From Alisma plantago-aquatica (lineage: Eukaryota > Streptophyta > Magnoliopsida > Alismatales > Alismataceae), in contig OY856409.1 in NCBI GenBank assembly GCA_963693085.1, positions 1,165,829,249 through 1,165,893,248 of the forward strand: a stretch of DNA of 64,000 bases. Reading direction: 5' to 3'. The notes under the pieces were generated by a model. The model saw only the letters and a program-made list of their open reading frames with translations, made no database searches and was not told the DNA's origin. Below, piece by piece: positions 24,494 to 34,715 of this stretch; the first letter of the stretch is position 1; each line of letters begins with the position of its first letter. The position numbers were made by a program, and so were the translations under genes.

Positions 24494-25007
24494 AATACTA
24501 ATGGATTATAAACCAAAATAGCACGATTTCATAAAAATATGTACTGAAATAGCACCATAGTCATCTTAATTCCCGAAATAGTCCACTTTCCAGAGAAAGC
24601 GCCAACATTTTTGGCGTTTTACTGTATCCGGGGCTGAAAGCGCCAAAAAAATGACGTTTTCAGCTGAAAGCGCAAAAAAAAATGGCGTTTTCAGCTGAAA
24701 GCGCCAAGTTTTTGGCGTTTTTCATGTAAAAGCGCCAAAAAATTGGCGTTTTTTTTTTTTTTTTAACGTTTTTACATTGAAAACGCCAAAAACTTGGCGC
24801 TTTCAGCTGAAAATGCCATTTTTTTGGCGCTTTCAGCTGAAAATGCCATTTTTTTGGCGCTTTTGGCCCCCAGATACAGTAAAACGCCAAAAGTGCTGGC
24901 GCTTTCACCCGAAAGTGGGCTATTTCGGGAATTAAGACGTCTTTGGTGCTATTTCAGTACATATTTTTATCAAAGTGTGCTATTTTGGTTTATACTCCAA
25001 TACTAAT
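24494..25007. mobile_element. Mutator-type MITE with 9-bp target duplication
   Basis: The element spans 24503-24998 (496 bp) between exact 9-bp repeats AATACTAAT at 24494-24502 and 24999-25007. Its ends are inverted repeats of about 80-90 bp: GGATTATAAACCAAAATAGC on the left, and GGAGTATAAACCAAAATAGC when the right end is complemented. The interior is a longer imperfect palindrome of GGCGCTTTCAGCTGAAA-type units around a poly-T centre near 24750, so the whole element could fold into one hairpin. A 9-bp duplication is typical of Mutator-like elements. No transposase is encoded. It lies about 340 bp beyond the CYP98A stop codon. Confidence 0.88.
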
Positions 25008-25099
25008 ATATTGCAAGATGCAAGACATGTTGAAAGATATATCACTAACCGGCCACCAAGGAAAAAGTGAAATGAACAGCTTCAGGCTTTGCTGAGAAT

Positions 25100-25347
25100 T
25101 CATAAAACAGAGGTATACATCTATTTCCGACAGTTATTATTGCACAAGCAGCGTAAAGTTGGATTGTTGATTCCTTGCCTCTCCTCAATACATACATTCA
25201 CCAAGTACAGAAACAAACGCAGAGAAAAACAGAACTGAGAATGATGACTAAACGCAGTGAAACCTCTCTAATTGATTGGGTGCGACATTCGAGAAAGAAA
25301 GAAACAAGACCGCCAATTCCTTCCATCATCCTCCGCTAAATCGCGCA
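25100..25347 (-). other. Probable 3' untranslated region of CYP98A
   Basis: Sequence following the stop codon at 25348 on the minus strand. It has TGTA motifs near 25187-25196 and an AATAAT near 25135-25140, plausible far- and near-upstream polyadenylation elements. No exact AATAAA was seen. The end is a guess. Confidence 0.35.
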
Positions 25348-28300
25348 TCACAGGTCTGCTGGTATACGCTTGTACAAGTGAGCAGGCAACCTGGGAGTAG
25401 CAACAGCCTTGAGCGGCGAGCGCATGAATGCCACAAGTCCCGGGTTCTCCCCCATATCCATATCCTCACCTTTGACACCCTCCGCTGGCTCCCATCGGAA
25501 GTGATGCAGTAAATGTCCAAGCATAGACTGTACGAGGTTTAATCCAAGCTGCGCGCCAGGGCACACCCTCCTCCCAGCACCAAACGGCAACAGGCGGAAG
25601 TCATGTCCCTTGACATCAACATCCTCTTCAAAGAACCTCTCAGGCTTGAACTGCAATGGATCCTTCCAGACGGCGGGGTCGCGGGCGACGGCCCATACAT
25701 TGACGTGGACGTTGGAACCTTTAGGGACATCGTACCCACCGATCTTAACATCCGCAGATGCCCTGTGGGGTAGCATGAGGGGCGTCGTCGGGTGAAGCCT
25801 CAAAGCTTCTTTAGTCACAGCCTGGAGGTAGGGCAGGCTGCTGAAATCCGCCTCCGTCATGACCCTATCGCGCCCAACAACTCTATCAAGCTCCTCCTGC
25901 GCCTTTGTCTGTACCTCCGGATGCCTGACCAGCTCCGCCATAGCCCATTCCGTGGAGATCGCCGTCGTGTCCATCCCGGCAGTCACCATATCCCACATCA
26001 ACCCGATCACTGTATCGTCACTGAGATCGTACTGGTCTTTGAGAGTGAGCAGCGCGTCGACGAAGTGGTGTTTAGCAACTCCGCCTGCCTTTAGCAATGC
26101 CGCGTGCTCGTCGAGGATGGTCTTTGTGAGCCTGTCCCTCCTCGCTCCGTGCTTGGCGAATGCCTCTTCTTCGAGTGGGAACATCCAGCGGAGCCAGGGG
26201 ATGTGCTCTGCGGTCGCTAAGGAAGCGCCGAGTTTCAGGCCCGTGGCGACGATGGACTTGAACTCCAGGCCTTGGTCGGTGATTGTGGTGCCGTCTTCTG
26301 CCACGAACCGCTTTCCGAAGGCCAGGCGGGTGATGTTGTGGAATGCCACCGCGGATAGGTAGTCCTTGACCGTCAGCGGCTTGCCGGATTTTTCTGTTTA
26401 GAAATGGAGGGAGAGGATTATTTGTGGGCTTTGAGTTGAAGGTTGGAGGTAATATAAAACGTGGGTAATAATATTTAGAGAAGAAATAAAAGTCCACGAC
26501 GGCAATGAAGCCAAGATAGAACATTCGTTTGATGCAGCAACAATTTTACGGGTTGAGAATTGCGGTTACTCATAAACAGAGCAAATGCGTAATTAACTAA
26601 TTCACCACAGTTTGTTGGCTAGTTGTAAAAACAAGTTATGGGTTTATTGTAATGACAAAAATGCCGCGTAGTAAGGTGGGAGGAGGTCAAAACAAAATAA
26701 GTGGTAGTAGGTTTTATATCACAAAATCTATCAATCAGCTGGCTGTGGCTTTAGAGTAAACCAAAATAAAATGCAGAGAACAAGAAGAAACCACTTACCG
26801 GCTAAAAGTAGGGGTGATACTTTAGGTAAAAAAAGAAGACTTGAGTAAAAAAGGCAATAGAAAACCAAGCTACGAAACTGTATACCATCAGTGTGCGGTA
26901 AGTGTCACGTTCTAACAACTTCCTTTAGGTTTTTATTTATATAGAATAAATGAAAGTTTGTAAAAAAAAAAAAAGAGCAATGTAGGTTGTGTTAAAAAAT
27001 AAGCAAAAAAAAAAAAGACTGTCACTAGAAATGTAAAACAAAAAGTGAAAGGTGCCTTTCTTTTTTGTTCCAACATGGATGTAGACAGTGGATTAGGTTG
27101 TATGTCAATTTAATTTAGAACCTTGGTTCAACTCTAACAAACCGAAAACAGTTGAGCTGTTTGGATTGGGGATATAGTTTAGCTGCAAGGTGCTGCTAAA
27201 AATTTGCAACCACAACCAATCAAACCAGCAAAAGACATAAGGTGGGTTAGTTGAAGTTTGGTATTTGTTGTTTGGCTGAATAGAGAAGTAGAAGGAGTGT
27301 ATCGTGCTAAGTGGGACCCCGTGTATCGTGGCTTAAAAGGAAGCTGCTACGTGACAGACGCTGCCTAACTTTCACCTACCACCAACCCACCAACAACCGC
27401 GCGCCACCTGGACCACCACCAACCCCCTCACCAACCATCCTTTGACTTGACGAAATGCGGCAACTGATGAGGACCTGTGAAATCATAATTCATACCGAAT
27501 AATATCTTAAGCTCCTGCCTGATTTACCCTCCTTCTTAATCTTATTAGTTCAGTTCAACCGGAGAGGCGTGGTTACTTACTAGAGCTGTAGGACCAAATG
27601 GAGTTAAGACGGAAGGATATAACAGGTGTATGATTGGGCTGCCTGTACATAATTGGGAGCTCCGACGACGCTAACCAAAAGGGTGTGATCCTAAACAAGT
27701 TCTAGCAATCCGAACTCAAAATAACTGCAGATTCCAATTCAAGGTACCGACCGATTCTGCAGACGGACAGATCTTAAACGGGTAACCACTTCAAACATAA
27801 GATCGCCCATAAGGAGCTTATCAACCTGAAAGAATAAAAACGCCAGCCAGCCTTACCTGAATTCAGCACGGCATCCTTATACACAGCCTCCACCATGGCC
27901 GTGACCTCGTCTTCCCTAATCGGCCTGAGACCCTCGAGCCTCTTGGGAGTAAACAGCTCCAACGTACACATCTTCCTGACTTTCACATAGTGCGGGCCAT
28001 AATCAGCCCAGATCAGGTCCTGTCCGTTCCGGCTGAATTTCTCGGCGGACCTCGTCCGGTGCCTGTTGGCAAGCTGCTGGTCCTGGTCTTTAAGGACCTG
28101 CCGGGCGAGTTCCGTGTTGGAGACGACCACGTTGAGGGTCGATCCGATCCAGACGGAGATGATGGGACCGTACTTCTCCGCCCACTCAGTGTAGCAACGG
28201 AACCGGACGGGCTTGATTGAGTAGAGGTTGCCGACGATTGGTAAGGGGTATGGGCCTGGTGGGAGGCGGACGCGGAGGCGGCGGTAGAGGAAGAGGAGGG

Positions 28301-28376
28301 AGAAGAGGACTAGGGCGATGGAAACGGCGACGGCGGTTGGGGAAAGGGGAGGGGATGGAGTGGGAGAGGGATCCAT
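25348..28376 (-). CDS. CYP98A: Cytochrome P450 CYP98A (p-coumaroyl shikimate/quinate 3'-hydroxylase)
   Basis: Two exons: 28376-27857 and 26393-25348, joined across a GT-AG intron in phase 1 (donor TCAG|GTAAGG, acceptor CTAAACAG|AAA). The product is 521 residues, slightly longer than the 508 of Arabidopsis CYP98A3. An N-terminal membrane anchor spans about residues 14-31, followed by the PPGP hinge at 39-42. The oxygen-binding helix has AGMDTT at 312-317, ExxR is EALR at 369-372, PERF at 424-427, and the heme loop [10 protein letters not shown] at 444-453 with Cys451. Segments such as [20 protein letters not shown] and NPGLVAFMR are CYP98A signatures. The family is an ER-membrane monooxygenase that 3-hydroxylates p-coumaroyl esters, the entry to caffeoyl, G- and S-lignin units. 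The ATG at 28376 is chosen because it gives a normal anchor; the frame stays open further upstream. No stop or frameshift is seen. I have not proved expression. Confidence 0.95.
26394..27856 (-). other. CYP98A intron (1463 bp)
   Basis: Bounded by GT (27856-27855) and AG (26395-26394) on the minus strand. It joins exons in frame and restores the conserved region before [14 protein letters not shown]. The interior is non-coding. It holds a promoter-like AC-element cluster (see 27374-27436) and A-rich tracts near 26960-27020. Confidence 0.9.
27350..27450. promoter_or_regulatory. AC-element cluster within the CYP98A intron
   Basis: On the plus strand ACCTACC is at 27374-27380 and ACCAACC at 27381-27387, 27418-27424 and 27430-27436. 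A TACGTGAC box lies at 27353-27360 or close by, and TTGACT/TTGACG W-box cores at 27442-27451. AC elements are binding sites for the MYB factors that drive lignin genes. Four within 63 bp is unlikely by chance, but position inside an intron is unusual and function is inferred. Confidence 0.5.
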
Positions 28377-28560
28377 GGTTGCGGTAGTGGTGTTCAAGTG
28401 ATGGATTGGGAGCAGCTGGTGGTGATGATATAGCCGGCCTATTGCCTGGGAGAGGTCGGGGAGAGGGTCAGGGTGGGTTTTGTAATTGTAGGTGGGGTGT
28501 CCATGGATTGGGATGAGTGGAGAGAGAGGAAGTTGGTCAAGTGGGACGGGAGTTGGTGAG
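28377..28560 (-). promoter_or_regulatory. Probable CYP98A core promoter and short 5' UTR
   Basis: On the minus strand a TATA-like CTATATC is at 28433-28427, about 50 bp before the ATG, implying a leader of roughly 25 nt. Further up are AC-like ACCTACA (near 28487-28493), ACCAACT (near 28550-28556) and TTGACC (near 28530). All are matched by eye; no transcript evidence. Confidence 0.4.
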
Positions 28561-30061
28561 ACAGTCACTCTGCACTCTACTCCACATTCATCAGGCGCTG
28601 CGTGGCTGTTCTTTATTTTAGTCACAACCGGATTTTTTTTTTTTTCGTATGAAATTATGAAATGTGTACAGGACTCGTCAAACATTCACATTTTTTAGCG
28701 GTAAGTTTCATCACAATTTGCGGTTGGTCGCCAAAGAAAAGAGATAAAAAAAGTGGAAATGAGTTCGCTCACTCACTTGCAAGTGATTTTTATGACTATG
28801 AATATTTCACATTTGCACGTGCTGCTGTCTTTTTAAATTTACTACAATGCACTAAATTTTAAAAACAAAATTTACATAAATGCTCTCATAGGAGCGTGAG
28901 TAATAAATTAGACCGTCAATCATTTTTGGATGGTAAAATTCAAAGATCCAAAAAGAAAATCATTACATGTAGATGAATAAGATTCCTATTTATTATACGT
29001 TAAAGACGTCGAAGAAGAGCAACTGCATCGTCAGTAAGCGGCCTAAATGTGTCAAAGACGAAAGGTAGAAAATGATGTTGATTGACCTCACAAACTGCTC
29101 TATGTTTATGAACTTTTTGGACTTAAATATTAATGAACTAGAGATGCTTGGAAGCCATATTTTGGTGTCACTGTGGTTGAATAGATGACCACCCCCCCCC
29201 CTCTACTGATGGAAAGGCGGGGCTATCTATAGATGAAGGTCCTCCTCATGTCTATCAACGAGGATTCACAGCTATATTCTGATAAAACAATAAACGATGA
29301 AAGCATGGATATGTTGACCGTCGACGGGATATCTTTGATCAACTTCTTCTCTCTCCTCTACAGCTATGCATATACCCCCTACTCTTCCTTCCTCGCCTTA
29401 TTGCAATAGTTGTCAAAGAGTTAGAGTAGTGATGAGACACCACACCATTCGGTGAAAATCCACACTATATCGACCTTGTTTTTACTTTTTGTCCACTTCT
29501 CTTCTCTTCTCATGTGTTTGATCTACACCCTTCCTTGCTACGTCTGGACATATAGCTGATTATGTATGGTTTAGGTTCATTTTTCATGATCTTGAAGATC
29601 TACCATCTTCTTCCTCCTTAAGTCGTGTTCTTGAGGATGCTCCCTTACGATTTCCACTACATGGACTTACGCCCTACCTTTAGATCGTGCATCTACTGTC
29701 ATAGCAAGTCCTGAGAAGAGAAAGCTCAAATCTTAGAGAGTTTGTGGTTGTCTTTAAATTTTATTGTGAAGCTTGAAGATTTCTCGATGACCTCTTTGAT
29801 TGGATTTATTTCCATCATGTGCAGCGCAAGTGATATAACTTTTGATACATTTAGTGCATATCTTGTACATATAAATCAATTATTTATGTAGAAATCTTCC
29901 TAAAGACGTTACAAGATGGAATCTTGTACCTCTCTTAGTTGGTACATGAAACCTCATATTTACATGAAGCTCCAAAAAATATTAAACTTATAAGTGTATT
30001 CTAATGATATAATTCTACTCTAGTTAATTTTTATTTATCTACCAATTTTTCATGAAGCTTT
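28561..30061. other. Intergenic sequence upstream of CYP98A
   Basis: No gene or recognisable transposon. A poly-C run lies near 29190-29201. An open frame continues upstream from the CYP98A start to 28685 on the minus strand but overlaps the likely promoter. The old copia LTR (O) begins at 30062. Confidence 0.5.
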
Positions 30062-30230
30062 TGTTGCTATGTATGCCCTGAGAGTCAATCATGTGATGAT
30101 TGTGATGGCATATTATGTAAAAGATTTGATTAGTAAAGGTAATCTTCTGATTTATTTTGTTTTATTTGGTTATGAGATAATGAGGAAACATAATGAATGT
30201 CTAAAGAATGACATTACTTAATGGCGTATG
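30062..30230 (+). mobile_element. Old copia LTR O, segment 1
   Basis: Begins TGTTGCTATGTATGCCCTGA, a diverged version of the C1 LTR start at 30231. It is interrupted at 30230 by C1 and resumes at 52363 after the GTATG target duplication. No polypurine tract precedes it, so it is a 5' or solo LTR. Confidence 0.8.
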
Positions 30231-31424
30231 TGTTGGTATGTATGCCCTGAGAGCCAATCATGGGATGATTGGTGGGATACATTGAGATTGATTTGATAAA
30301 CATCAAAGGCAAGCTTCTAATTCTTTCTGGTTCAGTCATATGAGATAATGATAGAACAGATTGAATGTCTAGAGAATGATTGTACTCAATGACGCATGCT
30401 TTCAGGTTGAGGACCTGAACGATGAGATCATACGGATGCTAAGAGTTTGTACATTCTTATTATGTCCCTAGTCGGATGTCATTGTGGAAGGTAGATACAC
30501 AACAATGACACACACGACTAGATTGTGGTATTGGTTGATGACAGAATCTCATTAGTCATGATATGGAGATATCAAACCAAACACATAGGTACTCGTTAGA
30601 GAACAAGTGTACCAGACAGACCCACCGTGAGTTTGACATATGGAACCATGACATGGTAGTCACAGTCAGTTCTCACAGTAATGGTGGTGAGTGTGATTCT
30701 TTGACCTGAAATCACTACACTCAACACATGTCATTGGGTACACTTTGACATCATCAAACGCAGTCCTGAAACATGTGTTGTTATAAAGGTGATGATTGGG
30801 TGGCTTTGACACATGGGGCTTTTGAGGGGTGAGTGATAGATATGGGATTTGTCCCTCCTGAGGGAGTTTGATATCCATGGCCACTTGTTGACTAGGATTG
30901 AGATAGGCGTGCACACGCATGTGTGAATCAGTATGTGATATTGATGTCATACATATCTCCTCCAATCTACTATGAGATCAAGAAAGTGAATGAACGTTGA
31001 CAGGATGACTGTTCCACGCCTTGAGTTCATTCGGGATATCATAGACAAAGGAATTATACATTCACTGTAACACCATTCACGGATTGTAGGATTGAAAGTT
31101 GTTCTCCAACTTTCCTTTTCACTTGGGTAGCACTGATGTGCGACTAGGCACCGCTCTTTGCTTGTGAAGTCATAAGTGTTATGGACTTTCACTGCCAACG
31201 TGAAATGGGCCTGCAGGGTCACACACATAGGATTTAATCTAGAAGAGGAGTTTATCCACAAATGATGTTTAGATTGATTGCTAAAGGAGTTTAGTCGTTC
31301 AATTAAACACTCAATCAATTGATAGCTCAGTATCATAGTGTTTAAGGTGTTGGACCGATTGATTAGAGTATCAGATTGATTGAAACTGTAATTGACTGAT
31401 TTTACACAGTCTGTACTCCCAACC

Positions 31425-31810
31425 GATCGGCTCATATGATGAACCGATCGGCTCAGGTTGGTGAACCTATCGACTCATGTGATGAACCGATCGGCTCAGG
31501 ACAGGCTGAATCGACCGATTCAAGGGTTGAACCGATCCGACTCAACTTGTCCAAATGAGCGAGTTGGGAAAGTCAGGTTGGTGAGAAATTTCTTTTCGTT
31601 TCACTTGTCCAATTTGATTGGAACAAGGATTGGTATTTGGATCAATTCGAAATAAAAGAGGAAAAGTTAATCGAGAACTAACCAGGGCAGTTAATCGACC
31701 GGTTCAAAAGTGAACCGACCGGCTCAGGTATTCCAATCGACCGGTTCAGGTATGAACCGATCGGCTCAGGTCCCCAACCGACCGTTTCATGTATGAAACG
31801 ATCGGTTCAG
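31425..31810. repeat. Dispersed GAACCGATCGGyTCA motifs upstream of the C1 TATA box
   Basis: About a dozen irregularly spaced copies of a palindromic core CCGATCGG or CGACCGG within GAACCGATCGGCTCAGG-like text. Repeated in the 3' LTR at 51340-51725 and, with variants, in the leader at 32895-33070. Confidence 0.85.
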
Positions 31811-31908
31811 CTGGAACAGTTGGTTGTTTTGTGGAAAATCTCAAACCCTTCTACTCTTGCTTTAATCCTGCATTGCCCAGGGTAGAGAACCTTGTCCCAT
31901 GACCCTCC

Positions 31909-31916
31909 TATATATA
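31909..31916 (+). promoter_or_regulatory. TATA box of the C1 LTR promoter
   Basis: TATATATA followed by AGGGG. It is conserved at 51824-51831 in the 3' LTR and, as TATAAATATA, near 56750 in old LTR O. Confidence 0.7.
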
Positions 31917-32327
31917 GGGGTATTGGGGGCTTCTCAAGTACAACTCAGAACACCAATTGCTCTTCAAAGTTGTCGTTCTCTCTGGTTGTGGTAATCAGGA
32001 GAGCCCGAGCAAGTGCTACCCGATAAGGGAGGCACAATAAGGGAAAGACAACTACAGAAAATGTGACTGGTGGCAAGAGAGTGTGTCAGTGACTAGTATG
32101 CCAATAAGAGGGTACGAATCCTTCCAGTGCCTTATGCGACAAGGCGATCAGAGTTCTAGGTGGTTCGTGTGGACTACTACAGAGGCGGGAGACTTCTGCC
32201 GCTCAGAGGACAGTTGTCAATCCCGACAGTCCCGGTGAGACCAGGAGCTGCACAGACACCGTCCAAGACCAGAGGTGAAGACCGCACAAAATGTGAGGTA
32301 ATGTCACTGAGCAAGCCTCGGGACAAG

Positions 32328-33855
32328 GTATGTCTCTACAAACCATCCTTCCTATTGTATAGACGTTGATGTGATTCCTTTATACTGGGTTTGGGGAGAA
32401 GAAATTTTTTGTTTCCACTGCCTTCTCTGTCTCCCCTAAAACCCAACAGTGGTATCAGAGCCACGTCAACTGCTCTATAGTTTAGGATTATCGATGTGAT
32501 CGATTTTGGTTTGTCACCTTTATTTATTGCATATGATGCAAATAAAATTGACTTTATGCATGTCCAATCCTAAATCCACATATCCCAATATACATATATG
32601 ATATGTAATATGAATGCAATCGATACGTGTTGCCCTTAAACGAGTTTTGTGGTGGATGTATAGCGTGGTTATGGCCAATAAACCCTATGTCTTTGTATGG
32701 TTGAATGTGGTTGCTTGCATCTCGGTATGCACACCGATTCCCTACCTCTTTTTCTTGATGTAACTCGAGATAACTCGAGATTTCTTTCCTACCTTTGCTC
32801 CCCCCGAATGTAACTTGGGGTTTCTCAAGTTAAATGTAAATAGGATAGAACTTTTTATTTCCTATTATTTCAAAGAACAGCGAACAACCTGATGACAAAT
32901 GAGATGATCGGTTCAAGGAGTGAACCGATCGATTGGCATTCCAAACGACCGGTTCGGGGAACGAGATGAGCGGGTGGCGGCCCTGAGGAGATGCACGACG
33001 ACCTGTGAACCGATCGGCTAGAGGCACCAGTCGATCGGTTGGTGGCACCCAACCGACCGGCCTAATGGTGAGCCGATCAATCATGGAGATGAGTTGATAA
33101 AACCCAGAACAGAAAAGCAAAGAGTTCATCTTGTATAGGTTGCATGTGATATGGACCTAGATGACTGTGATTCCTCTTGGCTTGAGAAATCACATTAGGA
33201 TGGCCATAATCATCGCTTTTATCGTTTCACATCTTTTTTGTGGGATATAGCATGTATATGATATGTACTATGTATTGTGGTGATTAGATATGAATATGTA
33301 CCTATAAAACCAAATCCCTCATCTAAATATTAAGTCTTATATGCCTTCCATTAGCGACACACATGAAAAACTCGACCGACCAAGAATAGGTTACGCTAAA
33401 GCGTGGTGCGCCGTCCATCTTGCGGAAGTGTGAAGGGTAGACATGTAGGTTCTGCCAAAGCAGGGTGCATGTTTACCATGTCGGCTTTTGGGATAGACTT
33501 AACTGGTGATTCTTAGAGCGTCTAAGCCCAGAGGCACGAAATGTTCATGGCAAGGTGTTGCGCATGTTCATTCATCAAGAGTTGCATATGATGCAATTGG
33601 CATGATGGCCTACCTAAATAGTCAAGATTATGGGCGATCAGCCAAAGCTGACTCATGACTTGATGAAATACGGATCTTGACCCACTAGAGGATTGTACGC
33701 TACAATCTTCCGAATTGATGGTGTGGGCTATCAATTTGAACAAAATAGTAGGAGAGATAATTAATTAAAGTCCTAATTATATCGTCAACCTTTCTAATCA
33801 ATCAAATAAGTCAAAATTGAGTTTTGGACTAAATTGCATATATTTCCTTTTGTAG
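32328..33855 (+). other. Predicted leader intron of copia C1
   Basis: Donor CAAG|GTATGT at 32327/32328, also present in the 3' LTR near 52240. The acceptor is a pyrimidine-rich ATTTCCTTTTGTAG ending at 33855, five bases before the gag ATG. A branch-like GACTAAAT lies near 33827-33834. Splicing would remove the primer site and the second motif array and place gag next to the cap-proximal exon. Leader introns giving gag mRNA are known in some plant copia elements; here it is a prediction. Confidence 0.5.
32450..32462 (+). other. Primer binding site of C1 (tRNA-iMet)
   Basis: TGGTATCAGAGCC two bases after the 5' LTR end, complementary to the initiator Met tRNA 3' end. Confidence 0.9.
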
Positions 33856-33860
33856 TACAA
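32463..33860 (+). other. C1 untranslated leader
   Basis: About 1.4 kb between primer site and gag with no gene. A second CCGATCGG-type cluster lies at 32895-33070. Confidence 0.7.
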
Positions 33861-34715
33861 ATGACAAAAAACAACAATCACTTTTCGTTACGATCATTCC
33901 TTGAAAAGGACAAGCTGAATGGGACTAACTTCCATTACTGGTTTAGGACATTGAGAATTGTTCTCACTCAAGAGCGAAAGCTCTATGTCCTGGATACTCC
34001 AGCTCTAGAGGAACCTGCTTCTACCGCACCAAAGGCAGAAAGGGATGCTTATAAGAAGCATTCTGAAGATGCCATTGATGCAAAGTGCTTGATGTTGTGC
34101 TCCATGAACCACGAGTTGTAGAGACAACATGAGAACATGGGTGTCATTGAGATGATTTAGTATCTCAAGAACATGTATGAAGATCAATCACGACAAGAGA
34201 GATATGATGTCTCCAGGGCGTTGTTCAAGTGTGTCATGACAGAAGGAGATCCAGTTGGTCCACACACGCTCAAAATGATTGGGTATGTGGAGAACCTAAC
34301 AAGACTGGGATTTCCCCTGAGCCAAGAATTGGCTACTGACGTGATACTGCAATCATTACCAGAATCCTACAGTCAGTTTGTGATGAACTACAACATGAAC
34401 AACTTTGACAGGCCATTGACAGAGTTGTTGGGCATATTGAGGACAACCGAGGCACAGATGAAGAAGGACAAGCCTAAATCTGTGATGATGATCAACAACA
34501 AGAAAGGCAAGTCCAAGTGCAAGGGCAAGGACAAGGCTAAGAAAGGTTCTGATGCTAGCCAGCAACCCAAGTCGTCTTCAACTCTCAAGGCCAAGGGAGG
34601 CGTGACCAAGAGAGGCAATTACCACCATTGTCAAAAGCCAGGACATTGGAAAAGGAATTGTCCTCTCTATCTGGAAGAACTAAATAAGAAGGAGGCGACA
34701 CACGTCTCCACCTAA
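33861..34715 (+). pseudogene. Ty1/copia gag (broken), element C1
   Basis: Starts at ATG 33861 with MTKNNNHFSLRSFLEKDKLN, followed by GTNFHYWFRTLRIVL, typical of the copia Gag N-terminus. The frame continues in register to the end with only two stops, both TAG (34119-34121 and 34158-34160). Later parts include TRLGFPLSQELATDVILQSL and a Lys-rich basic stretch. The zinc knuckle near 34620-34664 reads YHHCQKPGHWKRNC, with the first Cys changed to Tyr. Length is normal for copia gag. Gag would form virus-like particles; this copy cannot be translated whole without readthrough. Confidence 0.9.

Larger units (their letters stand above)
30231..32448 (+). mobile_element. 5' LTR of copia C1 (2.2 kb)
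   Basis: Starts TGTTGGTATG, ends CCTAAAACCCAACA, and is followed by the primer site. It contains an array of CCGATCGG-type motifs (31425-31810), a TATA box TATATATA at 31909-31916 and a donor-like GGACAAG|GTATGT at 32327/32328. U3 therefore ends near 31940. Confidence 0.92.

Noticed and set aside
25859..26362. 167-codon plus-strand frame
   Set aside because: Antisense shadow of CYP98A exon 2, which is GC-rich and fully explained by the P450.
26072..26524. 150-codon minus-strand frame overlapping exon 2
   Set aside because: Wrong frame across the CYP98A splice acceptor; no domain.
28377..28685. N-terminal extension of CYP98A to an upstream in-frame ATG at 28685
   Set aside because: It would add about 100 residues before the membrane anchor, unlike the family, and it covers the likely promoter. 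Kept only as a caveat.
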